From the NCBI RefSeq assembly GCF_035946055.1, contig NZ_CP108364.1:6758001-6822000 (forward strand): DNA of 64,000 nucleotides, in the 5' to 3' direction. The position numbers and the translations under genes were made by a program. Each line of letters starts with the position of its first letter. Positions within the stretch are counted from its first letter, which is position 1. Positions 7,326 through 15,506 of this stretch are shown here, piece after piece. Origin of the DNA: Streptomyces sp. NBC_01341 (GTDB lineage: Bacteria > Actinomycetota > Actinomycetes > Streptomycetales > Streptomycetaceae). The notes beneath the pieces were generated by a model. The model searched no databases. It was not told the DNA's origin and worked only from the letters and a program-made list of their open reading frames with translations.

Positions 7326-10300
7326 GTGGGCCTTGCCACACTCCGCGGTGCCCTGCGGCCACTCGTGCTGCTGGCGACCGTGTCGGCGATGGCGGCGGGA
7401 GCCGTCGCACCCGCGGCCGCCGACTCCGGTCCCGACCCCCGCCCGCACACCGCAGCCGAGATCCTCAGACCCGTATCGCCACCGCCCGCCAGCGGTCCGC
7501 CCGGCGAGGCGGCATCCGTCGTCGACGGCGACGGAATCGAGACGGCCCGCGCATCCCGGCCCATCGCCCCCGGCGTCCGGCTGGACTCGTACGACCGCCT
7601 GGAGTCCGACAAGTGGCTGAGGGTCGACGCCCTCTCGGTGGACCTGGACGGCGACGACGTGCGGGCCGACTACCTCTCCACCGGCAGGGTCGCGGACCGG
7701 AGTACGGTCTCCGAGCTCGCCGCCGGGCACGATCCGGGGCGCGGGCGCCGTACCGTGGCGGCGGTCAACGCCGACTTCTTCGACATCAACCAGACGGGGG
7801 CACCACAGGGCCCGGGGATCAAGGACGGCCTGACGGTCCATTCCCCGGCCCCGGGCATCAACCGGGCGGTGGGCATCGGGCCGGGGAACGCCGGCCGCGT
7901 CCTGGAGCTGTACTTCGAGGGCACGCTCACCCTGCCGTCGGGCCCGCACCCGTTCGCCGCCTACAACGCGGCGAACGTACCGGCCCAGGGAGTGGGCGCC
8001 TACACCTCGGCCTGGGGCACCGCCGACCGGGCCCTGACCGTCGACGACGCGCGGCCGGTGACCGAAGTCGCCGTACGCGACGGCAAGGTCGCCTCCGTGT
8101 CCGGCACGCCCGGGGCGGAGCCCGTGCCCGAGGACACCGTCGTGCTCGTCGGCCGCGAGGCCGGGGCCGGGCTGCTCTCGGCCCTGGCACCGGGTGATCC
8201 GGTGAGCATCGAGTACCGCGCCCGGACCGACAGCGGCGTGGTCCCGCGCACGGCGGTGGGCGGCCGGGAACTGCTCGTCGCCGACGGGGTCGCGCAGAAC
8301 CACGACGGTGAGGGGAACAACACCGCCGCGCCCCGGACGGCCGTGGGCTTCTCCAAGGACGGCCGGACCATGCAGGTCCTCACCGTCGACGGCCGTCAGA
8401 CCGACAGCGGCGGTGTCACGCTCACCGAACTCGGCGCGATGATGCGGCGCGCCGGCTCCTACAGCGCGCTGAACCTCGACGGCGGCGGCTCCTCCACACT
8501 CGTCGCCCGTGAGCCGGGCAGCGACGCACTCCAGGTGGAGAACAGCCCGTCCGACGGCAGCGAGCGCACCGTCCCCAACGGCCTCGCGCTGACGGCCCCC
8601 GACGGCAGCGGCAGACTGCGCGGTTTCTGGCTGGAGACCCGCACCCCGGCCGGCGTCGCCCCCGGGGACGACCCGGTGGCCGGAGGGCACCCCGAGCGGG
8701 TCTTCCCCGGTCTGACGAGGCGGCTCACCGCCGCCGGCTACGACGAGACGTACGGCCCGGCGGCCGGCACCCCCCACTGGCGCGCCGCGAACCCGTCCGT
8801 CGGCAGCATCGACGGGGAGGGCACCTTCACCGCCCGCCGCAGCGGAACCACCGAGGTACGGGCCGAACGGGCGGGCGTCCACGGTGAGACGAGGCTCACG
8901 GTCCTCGACCGTCTGACCCGCGTCATGCCGACCACGACACGGGTCGGGCTCGCGGGCGCGCAGGCCACGGGCCGCTTCGGCATCGTCGGACTCGACGCCC
9001 ACGGCGCGAGCGCCCCCGTCGAGCCGGCCGACATCACCCTCGACTACGACCACGCGCTGTTCGAGATCGCCGACGACGGACGCGGATCCTTCACCGTGAG
9101 GTCGCGCACCGGAGCGGGAGCGGGACTGATCAAGGCAGCCGTGGGCGGCGCGGACACCACCCTCGCGGTGAGCGTCGGCCTCACCGAGCAGGCCGTGTCG
9201 TCCTTCGACGACGCCGGGACCTGGAAGTTCAGCCAGGCACGCGCGGACGGCGCGCTCGCCGCCACACCCGAGGGGCACACGGGTACGGGCCTCCGCCTCA
9301 CCTACGACTTCACCCGGTCGACGGCGACACGCGCGGCCTACGCGGCGCCGCCGCAGCCCGTTCCCGTGCCGGGACAGTCCCAGTCGTACACGCTCTGGAT
9401 CAAGGGGGACGGGAACGGTGCCTGGCCCACGCTGCACCTGAAGGACGCAACGGGTTCGGACCAGTTGCTCCGGGGGCCGTACATCACCTGGACCGGCTGG
9501 CGGCAGGTCACCTTCGCCGTGCCGCCGGGGGTGGCGACGCCGCTGTCGGTGTACCGCTTCTACCTCGCCGAGACCGCCGCCGCACGGCAGTACACGGGTG
9601 AGATCGTGATCGACGACCTGTCAGCCCAGGTGCCGCCGACGGTCGACATTCCCGAACAGCGCGCGCCCGCAGACCCGTTGATCGACACGGCCGCTGTGAC
9701 CGAACGCCGGGACTGGCGCTTCGCGGTGATGTCCGACGCCCAGTTCGTCGCGCGGGACCCCGACAGTGCGATCGTCCGGCAGGCCCGGCGCACCCTCCGG
9801 GAGATCAGGGCGGCCCGGCCGGACTTCCTGGTGGTCAACGGGGACCTCGTCGACGAGGGGTCACCCGCCGACCTCGACTTCGCGCAGCAGGTGCTCCAGG
9901 AGGAACTCGGCGACGCGCTGCCCTGGTACTACGTGCCCGGCAACCACGAGGTGATGGGCGGCACGATCGACGACTTCACCGACCGGTTCGGCCCGGCGCA
10001 GCGGACTTTCGACCACGAGGGGACCCGGGTCATCACCCTCGACACCTCCAGCCTCGGCCTGCGTGGTGGTGGCATCGCCCAGATCAAGGAGTTCAGGGCC
10101 CAGCTCGACGCGGCGGCGAAAGACCGCTCCGTCGGGTCCGTGATGCTGATCGAGCACGTGCCGCCGCGTGATCCCACCGCGCAGCAGGGGAGCCGGCTCG
10201 GGGACCGCAAGGAGGCTGCCCTGATCGAACAGTGGCTCGCCGACTTCCGGCGTACGACCGGCAAGGGCGCGGCGATGATCGGGAGCCACGTCGGGGTGTT

Positions 10301-10817
10301 CCACGCCTCCCACGTCGACGGGGTTCCGTACCTGGTCAACGGCAACTCGGGGAAGACCCCGGCCGGACCGGCGGACGCGGGCGGCTTCACGGGGTGGTCC
10401 CTGATCGGAGCCGACCACGTCCCGCGGGGCGAACAGACCCGGGCGCGTGAGCAGCCGTGGCGCGGCGGGCCGGACTGGGTGTCCGTGCAGACACGCGCCC
10501 ACGTCGACGCGTTGTCCCTCGACGCACCAGCGGAGCTCGTGGCGGGGGAGCGTGCCCAGGTCACCGCGAGCGTCACCCAGGGAGCGGGCCGTGTGCCGGC
10601 CGCCTTCCCCCTCAGCGCCGACTGGACCGGGTCGCCGGACGTCCACATCGGTGATACCGGGACCGCCGGACGGCGTCACATCGCGGCGCTGGACCCGGAG
10701 ACGGGCACGCTCACCGCGCTCCGGCCCGGTTCGGTCACGCTCGCCGTGACCGTCAACGGCACCACCCGGGAGGTGCGGGTCACCATCGCGGCCGGGGCGG
10801 TGGCGCCCGCCGCCTGA
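7326..10817 (+). CDS. secreted phosphodiester glycosidase (NAGPA)-metallophosphoesterase fusion
   Basis: 1163-aa exported protein. A signal peptide (about 1-33, hydrophobic LVLLATVSAMAAGAVA then Ala-rich cleavage region) leads into a NAGPA/phosphodiester-glycosidase domain (about 130-430) with NADFFDINQTG and NLDGGGSSTLV. Residues 430-620 look like Ig/BIG2-type linkers, and 620-770 like a carbohydrate-binding-like beta domain. A calcineurin-type metallophosphoesterase follows (about 795-1010): MSDAQF, NGDLVDEG, GNHE, EHVPP and GSHVGVFHAS. The first motif has Gln where the canonical D-x-H has His. A last BIG2-like domain ends the protein. It may remove sugar-phosphate caps from extracellular glycopolymers and then hydrolyse the phosphate. 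GTG 7326 is chosen because AGGAGG sits 4 nt before it; a GTG at 7248 would spoil the signal peptide. Confidence 0.85.
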   Translation: MGLATLRGALRPLVLLATVSAMAAGAVAPAAADSGPDPRPHTAAEILRPVSPPPASGPPGEAASVVDGDGIETARASRPIAPGVRLDSYDRLESDKWLRVDALSVDLDGDDVRADYLSTGRVADRSTVSELAAGHDPGRGRRTVAAVNADFFDINQTGAPQGPGIKDGLTVHSPAPGINRAVGIGPGNAGRVLELYFEGTLTLPSGPHPFAAYNAANVPAQGVGAYTSAWGTADRALTVDDARPVTEVAVRDGKVASVSGTPGAEPVPEDTVVLVGREAGAGLLSALAPGDPVSIEYRARTDSGVVPRTAVGGRELLVADGVAQNHDGEGNNTAAPRTAVGFSKDGRTMQVLTVDGRQTDSGGVTLTELGAMMRRAGSYSALNLDGGGSSTLVAREPGSDALQVENSPSDGSERTVPNGLALTAPDGSGRLRGFWLETRTPAGVAPGDDPVAGGHPERVFPGLTRRLTAAGYDETYGPAAGTPHWRAANPSVGSIDGEGTFTARRSGTTEVRAERAGVHGETRLTVLDRLTRVMPTTTRVGLAGAQATGRFGIVGLDAHGASAPVEPADITLDYDHALFEIADDGRGSFTVRSRTGAGAGLIKAAVGGADTTLAVSVGLTEQAVSSFDDAGTWKFSQARADGALAATPEGHTGTGLRLTYDFTRSTATRAAYAAPPQPVPVPGQSQSYTLWIKGDGNGAWPTLHLKDATGSDQLLRGPYITWTGWRQVTFAVPPGVATPLSVYRFYLAETAAARQYTGEIVIDDLSAQVPPTVDIPEQRAPADPLIDTAAVTERRDWRFAVMSDAQFVARDPDSAIVRQARRTLREIRAARPDFLVVNGDLVDEGSPADLDFAQQVLQEELGDALPWYYVPGNHEVMGGTIDDFTDRFGPAQRTFDHEGTRVITLDTSSLGLRGGGIAQIKEFRAQLDAAAKDRSVGSVMLIEHVPPRDPTAQQGSRLGDRKEAALIEQWLADFRRTTGKGAAMIGSHVGVFHASHVDGVPYLVNGNSGKTPAGPADAGGFTGWSLIGADHVPRGEQTRAREQPWRGGPDWVSVQTRAHVDALSLDAPAELVAGERAQVTASVTQGAGRVPAAFPLSADWTGSPDVHIGDTGTAGRRHIAALDPETGTLTALRPGSVTLAVTVNGTTREVRVTIAAGAVAPAA

Positions 10818-10855
10818 CACAACGCAACATCGGACACCACCGCGAGGCATGCAGA

Positions 10856-10905
10856 AGGCCCTGTTCCGGCCGCCCCTTCCTACGGGGACGGCCGGAACAG
10901 GGCCT
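10856..10905. terminator. bidirectional terminator, 17-bp perfect stem
   Basis: AGGCCCTGTTCCGGCCG (10856-10872) pairs perfectly with 10889-10905; the 16-nt loop itself can pair CCCC with GGGG. It lies between convergent genes (stops at 10817 and 10934) and should serve both. Confidence 0.85.
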
Positions 10906-10933
10906 CAGGATCCACTCCGCCGGCTCCCGGCGC

Positions 10934-11344
10934 TCACGTCTTCCGGTAGCCGTAGGCGTCCGACGCCGCAGCCTCCACGGCGTCCAGGTCGCCCCCCGCG
11001 GAGGCCGTCACCAGTGCGGCCACCGCGCCCTCGACGAACGGCGCGTCCACCAGCCGTGCTCCTGGGGGCAGTTCATCGCCCTCGGCCAGCATCGACTTCA
11101 CGGTCAGCACCGCGCTCCCGAGGTCCACCAGGAGCGCCACACCGGCTCCCCGGTCCACTCTCCGGGCCGCCTCGGCGATCAGCTCCGGACTCGTGCCGAG
11201 CCCTCCGGCGGACGTCCCGCCCGCCGCCGCCACCGGGGCCGTCGCGCCGCCGGCCGCCAGCCCCCCGGCCAGCTCGGCCACGGCCTCCGCCACCGGCCCG
11301 CTGTGCGAGACCAGCACGATCCCGACCTGCTTCTCCCCGGTCAC
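10934..11344 (-). CDS. dhaM: dihydroxyacetone kinase phosphoryl-donor subunit DhaM (EIIA-type only)
   Basis: 136-aa EIIA-mannose-like protein. KQVGIVLVSHSGPVAEAVAE carries the phospho-accepting His early in the chain (VSHS), followed by GGTSAGGLGTSPELI and VALLVDLGSAVLTVKSML. It passes phosphate from the PTS protein HPr to the DhaL-bound ADP, so dihydroxyacetone phosphorylation is driven by phosphoenolpyruvate. Unlike the E. coli DhaM, which adds HPr- and EI-like domains, this one is the single-domain form. It is the last gene of dhaK-dhaL-dhaM; its GTG start overlaps the dhaL stop by 4 nt, which suggests translational coupling. A strong hairpin follows. Confidence 0.9.
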   Translation of the reverse strand: MTGEKQVGIVLVSHSGPVAEAVAELAGGLAAGGATAPVAAAGGTSAGGLGTSPELIAEAARRVDRGAGVALLVDLGSAVLTVKSMLAEGDELPPGARLVDAPFVEGAVAALVTASAGGDLDAVEAAASDAYGYRKT

Positions 11345-11958
11345 GCGCCGCCCCCGTCGCCGTGAGCCGCAGCGTCCACGAGCGCCCCGACCAGGAGTGC
11401 GGCCGACGTCGCCCCCGGATCCTGGTGCCCGATGCTGCGCTCGCCCAGATAGCTGGCCCTGCCCTTGCGCGCCTGCAGGGGGACCGTCGCCGACGCGCCG
11501 GCCACGGCCGCCCCGTGAGCCTCCTCGAACGAGTCGGCCAGGACCTCGACGGCGGGGAGCAGCGCGTCGAGCATCGTCTTGTCACCGGCCTGCGCCCCAC
11601 CGAGCTGCGCCACCGCCGCGACCCCCGCGCCGAAAGCCTCGGCCAGTTCGGCGGGCGACACCTCCTGGGCGTCGCCCAACGCCTTCCCTGTGCGGCGCAG
11701 CAAGGTCCCGTACAGCGGTCCGGACGCCCCGCCGACCGTCGAGATCAGCTGCCTTCCCGCCAGCCCGAGCACGGCACCGGGCGTCGCGGGTGGCTCGTTC
11801 TCCAGTGCCTCGCGCACCGCGGTGAACCCGCGCCGCATGTTGCTGCCGTGATCGGCGTCCCCGATCGCGGCGTCGAGCTCGGTCAGCCGGTCCGCCTCGC
11901 GGTCCACGGCTGCCGCGGTGGCCGTCATCCAGCGACGGAAGAAGTCGGTGTCGAGCAC
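11341..11958 (-). CDS. dhaL: dihydroxyacetone kinase ADP-binding subunit DhaL
   Basis: 205-aa all-helical protein. The Mg-ADP-binding loop is seen in DAAIGDADHGSNMRRGF (three clustered Asp residues, about 28-44), followed by the TVGGASGPLYGTLL region that contacts the nucleotide. In PTS-type dihydroxyacetone kinases the ADP is a fixed cofactor that is rephosphorylated by DhaM and gives phosphate to dihydroxyacetone held on DhaK. GTG start at 11958 with AGGAGATCTT in front. There is a 39-nt gap after dhaK and a 4-nt overlap with dhaM. Confidence 0.92.
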   Translation of the reverse strand: MLDTDFFRRWMTATAAAVDREADRLTELDAAIGDADHGSNMRRGFTAVREALENEPPATPGAVLGLAGRQLISTVGGASGPLYGTLLRRTGKALGDAQEVSPAELAEAFGAGVAAVAQLGGAQAGDKTMLDALLPAVEVLADSFEEAHGAAVAGASATVPLQARKGRASYLGERSIGHQDPGATSAALLVGALVDAAAHGDGGGA

Positions 11959-11997
11959 AAGATCTCCTGTTCCTCACACGGACCGACGGAGGTTTGT

Positions 11998-12984
11998 TCA
12001 CCGGCCCCAACGGAGCGCGGGCGTCTGTACCGGCGCGTCCCAGAGTCGTACCAGCTCCTCGTCCGCCTGACAGACGGTCACCGAACAGCCCGCCATGTCG
12101 AGCGACGTCACATAGTTCCCCACCAGGGTACGAGCCACCGTCACACCCCGCTCGGACAGCACCCGCTGCACTTCGGCATTGAACCCGTACAGCTCCAGCA
12201 ACGGCGTCGAGCCGAGGCCGTTGACCAGGACGAGCACAGGACCGCTCGGCCGCAGGTCCTCCAGCACCGCGTCGACCGAGAAGTCGGCGATCTCACGGGA
12301 GGTCATCATCGCGCGCCGCTCCCGTCCGGGCTCGCCGTGGATGCCGATGCCCAACTCCAGTTCCCCCGGGGGGAGATCGAAGGTAGGGGTGCCCTTCGCC
12401 GGTGTGGTGACCGAGCTGAGAGCGACCCCGAAACTCCGCGAGGACTCGTTCACCCGGCGGGCCACCGCCTCCACCTGCTCCAGCGGTGCGCCCTCGTCGG
12501 CGAGCGCACCGGCGATCTTCTCCACGAAGAGCGTCGCCCCGGTGCCCCGGCGGCCCGCGGTGAAGGTGCTGTCGGCCACCGCGACGTCGTCGTCGACGAG
12601 CACCCGGGCGACCCGCACACCCTCGTCCTCGGCGAGTTCGGCCGCCATGTCGAAGTTCAGTACGTCACCGGTGTAGTTCTTCACGACGAACAGCACACCC
12701 GCACCGCTGTCGACCGCCACCGCGGCCCGCACCATCTGGTCGGGCACGGGAGACGTGAACACCTCTCCCGGGCATGCCGCGGAGAGCATTCCGGGCCCGA
12801 CGAATCCCGCGTGCAGCGGCTCGTGTCCGGAGCCGCCGCCGGAGACGAGCCCCACCTTGCCTGCCACGGGCGCGTCGCGCCGGACGACGAGACGCTTCTC
12901 GGCGTCCACGAGCAGCTCCGGGTGAGCGGCGGCCATACCGCGAAGGCCGTCCGCGACGACTGTCTCCGGCACGTTGATGAGCAT
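11998..12984 (-). CDS. dhaK: dihydroxyacetone kinase substrate-binding subunit DhaK
   Basis: 328-aa protein. GLVSGGGSGHEPLHAGFVG (about 46-63) forms the substrate pocket, and the His of GIGIHGEPG (about His216) corresponds to the residue that binds dihydroxyacetone covalently as a hemiaminal in E. coli DhaK (His230). With DhaL and DhaM it makes dihydroxyacetone phosphate for glycolysis. ATG 12984 is chosen for GGAGGAACC upstream and for the family-typical N-terminus MLINVPETVV; an upstream in-frame ATG at 13200 only adds low-complexity sequence. No DhaR/DhaS-like regulator is adjacent. The 297-bp upstream region holds a 12-bp direct repeat CGTCGGAGGGAC (13115-13126 and 13139-13150). Confidence 0.93.
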   Translation of the reverse strand: MLINVPETVVADGLRGMAAAHPELLVDAEKRLVVRRDAPVAGKVGLVSGGGSGHEPLHAGFVGPGMLSAACPGEVFTSPVPDQMVRAAVAVDSGAGVLFVVKNYTGDVLNFDMAAELAEDEGVRVARVLVDDDVAVADSTFTAGRRGTGATLFVEKIAGALADEGAPLEQVEAVARRVNESSRSFGVALSSVTTPAKGTPTFDLPPGELELGIGIHGEPGRERRAMMTSREIADFSVDAVLEDLRPSGPVLVLVNGLGSTPLLELYGFNAEVQRVLSERGVTVARTLVGNYVTSLDMAGCSVTVCQADEELVRLWDAPVQTPALRWGR

Positions 12985-13114
12985 GCGCAACGGTTCCTCC
13001 TGGAGAGAGCGACGGCAGACCGCAGGTGCCGGCCGTCGGCGTGAATCCGATCCTCTTGTCTCAGGTGCGTACGGCCCCCAGTATCGAAGAGACCCGTGTG
13101 ATCGGGAAGCGACG

Positions 13115-13150
13115 CGTCGGAGGGACACACATCCGAGCCGTCGGAGGGAC
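13115..13150. repeat. 12-bp direct repeat upstream of dhaK
   Basis: CGTCGGAGGGAC occurs at 13115-13126 and 13139-13150, a period of 24 bp, in the dhaK/epimerase intergenic region. It might be an operator for the dha operon, but nothing else supports that. Confidence 0.4.
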
Positions 13151-13215
13151 GCGTACACGCCCGTCTGCGCGCGGACCACCCGCAGAAGGGCGTCCGGCAC
13201 GAGCCCCTGAGGTTC

Positions 13216-13231
13216 TTACGGTCCCGTGACG
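13216..13231 (+). promoter_or_regulatory. 11-bp direct-repeat operator (TTACG-N6-TGACG)
   Basis: Half-sites TTACG (13216-13220) and TGACG (13227-13231) start 11 bp apart, the geometry bound by OmpR/PhoB-type regulators. The site spans -66 to -51 of the epimerase start codon, exactly the same offset as the copy before 20306; over 21 bp the two promoter regions match at 17 positions. I infer that the response regulator at 15507-16277 binds here. Confidence 0.55.
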
Positions 13232-13269
13232 CGGGCGTGCCGCGCGGCCTCTCCGGTCCGCGGGCGGCC

Positions 13270-13275
13270 TAGCGT
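13270..13275 (+). promoter_or_regulatory. -10 box of leaderless epimerase promoter
   Basis: TAGCGT lies 6 nt before the ATG at 13282, placing transcription initiation at the start codon. No -35 hexamer is recognisable at the proper spacing, consistent with activation from the upstream direct repeat. The hexamer and its distance to the start codon are identical at 20294. Confidence 0.5.
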
Positions 13276-13281
13276 GGCGGC

Positions 13282-14370
13282 ATGCGCGTACTGGTCACCG
13301 GCGGAGCCGGTTTCATCGGGTCGTACATCGTCCGGACCCTCGCCTCCGGCGGGCACGAGCCGGTGGTCCTCGACGCCCTGCTCCCCTCGGCGCACGGACC
13401 CGCCGGGCCCGGCGGGTCCGCGACGGCCCAACTGCCTCCGGGCGTCCGGACGATCGTCGCGGACGTACGGGACAGGGAGGCCGTGGCCGGTGCTCTGTCC
13501 GGCATCGACGCCGTGTGCCATCAGGCCGCCATGGTGGGTCTCGGCAAGGACTTCGCCGACGCACCGGAGTACGTCGGCTGCAACGACCTGGGCACCGCGG
13601 TCCTGCTCGCCGGAATGGCGGCGGCCGGGGTCCGGGACCTGGTGATCGCAGGGTCCATGGTGGTCTACGGCGAGGGACGGTACGACTGCCCCCGGCACGG
13701 CACGGTCAGGCCGGGCCCCAGGGCGGTGGACGACCTCGAAGCCGGGCGATTCGAGCCGCACTGCCCCTCCTGCGGCTCGGAACTGGTGCCCGGCCTGGTC
13801 ACGGAGGAAGCCCTCGCCGACCCCCGTAACGTGTACGCGGCCACCAAGCTCGCACAGGAACACCTCGCCGCCGCGTGGACCCGCGCGACGGGCGGCCGGG
13901 CGGTGGCGCTGCGCTACCACAATGTGTACGGCCCGGGGATGCCGCGCGACACCCCGTACGCCGGTGTCGCGTCCTTCTTCCGGTCGGCCCTGGCCAGGGG
14001 AGAGGCACCCCGGGTGTTCGAGGACGGCGGCCAGCGGCGCGACTTCGTCCACGTCCGGGACGTGGCGGCGGCCAACGCCGTGGCTCTCGCGGCACTGGCC
14101 GAGCGGGCGCCGGGCACCTTCGACGCCTACAACACGGGAAGCGGCACCCCGCACACCATCGGAGAGATGGCCCGGGCCCTGTCGGCGGCCCACGGCGGGC
14201 CGGATCCCGTCGTCACCGGTGAGTACCGGCTCGGGGACGTCCGCCACGTGACCGCCGATTCCCGGCGCCTGCGCGAGGAACTCGGCTGGAAGCCGGAGAC
14301 GGACTTCGCCGCGGGGATGCGGGAGTTCGCCACGGCACCCCTGCGGGCTGCCACGGGATCGCGGGCGTAG
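13282..14370 (+). CDS. NAD-dependent epimerase/dehydratase (extended SDR) with zinc-ribbon-like insert
   Basis: 362-aa nucleotide-sugar epimerase-type SDR. The N-terminus VTGGAGFIGSYIV is the NAD-binding glycine motif; NVYAATKLAQEHL has the catalytic YxxxK; RDFVHVRDVAAAN is typical of the C-terminal substrate domain. An insert at about 134-170 contains CPRH and HCPSCGS, a Cx2H...Cx2C pattern that could bind zinc and is known from some dTDP-sugar 4-epimerases. Likely role: making a sugar nucleotide for the glycosyltransferases of this locus (16.4 and 20.3 kb). No Shine-Dalgarno is visible and TAGCGT precedes the ATG closely, so the mRNA is probably leaderless. The gene converges on the histidine kinase gene with a 19-bp gap. 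Confidence 0.87.
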   Translation: MRVLVTGGAGFIGSYIVRTLASGGHEPVVLDALLPSAHGPAGPGGSATAQLPPGVRTIVADVRDREAVAGALSGIDAVCHQAAMVGLGKDFADAPEYVGCNDLGTAVLLAGMAAAGVRDLVIAGSMVVYGEGRYDCPRHGTVRPGPRAVDDLEAGRFEPHCPSCGSELVPGLVTEEALADPRNVYAATKLAQEHLAAAWTRATGGRAVALRYHNVYGPGMPRDTPYAGVASFFRSALARGEAPRVFEDGGQRRDFVHVRDVAAANAVALAALAERAPGTFDAYNTGSGTPHTIGEMARALSAAHGGPDPVVTGEYRLGDVRHVTADSRRLREELGWKPETDFAAGMREFATAPLRAATGSRA

Positions 14371-14389
14371 CTCCCGGCGTCCGCCCGCC

Positions 14390-15502
14390 TCAGACCGGGG
14401 CGGCGGGCAGGGTGACCTCGAAACAGCAGCCACCCGCCACATTCCTGACGCCGGCCCGGCCGGAGTGCGCCTCGACGATCCCGCGGACGATCGCGAGCCC
14501 GAGGCCCGCCCCCGACGGCGGGGTGCGGGCCTGGCTGCCCCTCCACCCCGTGTCGAACACCCTCGCGAGGTCCTCCTCGGGGATCCCGCCGCACCCGTCG
14601 GTCACCGAGAGCACGAGACCGTCGGGCGAGCGCTGCGCGGCCACCGCCACCGTCCCGTCGGCCGGGGTGAGCCGGATCGCGTTGATCAGCAGATTGCCCA
14701 TGACCCGGCTCATCTCCTTGCTGTCGACCTCCACGGGCACCGCGTCGACCCGGTCGCCGACGAGGCGGACCCCGTGTTCGCGGGCCAGCGGGCGGGCACC
14801 GGCGAGGGCGTCGCCGACCAGGTCGTGGGCGGAGACCCGGGTGGGCGCCAGTGTGAGCGATCCGGCGTGGATGCGGGAGAGTTCGAAGAGATCACCGACC
14901 ATGTCGTTCATGCGCTCCACCTCACGGCGTATCTGCCGCAGGTAGCGGTCCGAGTCCGGCGCCATGCCGTCCTCCAGGGCCTCGGACATGGCGCGCAGCC
15001 CGGTCAGCGGGGTCCGCAGGTCGTGCGAGATCCAGGCGACGAGCTCCCGGCGCGATCTCTCCAGGGCGCGCTCACGCTCCCGGGAGCTTTCGAGCTTCGC
15101 GCTGGTGGCCGCCAGTTCACGCGTGAGCGCGGCGAGTTCCGCCGTCGCCTGCCCCCGCGGTGCCGCGAACGTGCCCCCGTCGCCGAACGAGCGGGCCGCC
15201 AGCGTCAGGTCATGGCTGCTCGCGGCCACCCAGCGGCCCAGCAGCACCGCGGTCGCGAGCGACACCGCGGCGGCCATGGCCACGACGGTCGTCACCACCG
15301 TCAGGTCGTGCGGAGACAGGAACATCGCCCAGGCCACGGCCAGGGTCCCCGCCAGCATCGCCGTCACCGCCACGGCGGCGACGACGCTCAGGGAGACCAC
15401 CAGGGGCCGGTTCCGGAGCAGCCGCAGGACCAGTGCGCCGAGCAGCCCGGCCACGGCGGCGCCGAGGAACGCGAGGAGGGCGATGAGGAGGATGTCCGCC
15501 AT
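14390..15502 (-). CDS. two-component sensor histidine kinase
   Basis: 370-aa kinase. Two membrane spans (about 3-25, LLIALLAFLGAAVAGLLGAL, and the AAVAVTAMLAGTLAVAWAMF to about 90 region, possibly three or four segments) leave little extracellular sequence, so the signal may be sensed in the membrane. A HAMP-like linker precedes HisKA with WISHDLRTPLTGLRAM (phospho-His about 160), then HATPase_c with N-box NLLINAIRL and G-boxes DGCGGIPEEDLARVFD and GAGLGLAIVRGI. It would phosphorylate the regulator encoded 4 nt upstream. AGAGGA stands before the ATG. The pair lies in the middle of the glycosylation/redox module and is its likely controller. Confidence 0.92.
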   Translation of the reverse strand: MADILLIALLAFLGAAVAGLLGALVLRLLRNRPLVVSLSVVAAVAVTAMLAGTLAVAWAMFLSPHDLTVVTTVVAMAAAVSLATAVLLGRWVAASSHDLTLAARSFGDGGTFAAPRGQATAELAALTRELAATSAKLESSRERERALERSRRELVAWISHDLRTPLTGLRAMSEALEDGMAPDSDRYLRQIRREVERMNDMVGDLFELSRIHAGSLTLAPTRVSAHDLVGDALAGARPLAREHGVRLVGDRVDAVPVEVDSKEMSRVMGNLLINAIRLTPADGTVAVAAQRSPDGLVLSVTDGCGGIPEEDLARVFDTGWRGSQARTPPSGAGLGLAIVRGIVEAHSGRAGVRNVAGGCCFEVTLPAAPV

Positions 15503-15506
15503 GCGC

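Noticed and set aside
7314..9437. 707-codon minus-strand ORF opposite the NAGPA-phosphoesterase gene
   Set aside because: Its composition is that of a GC-rich antisense frame with no domain, and the plus strand has a full signal peptide and two recognisable domains.
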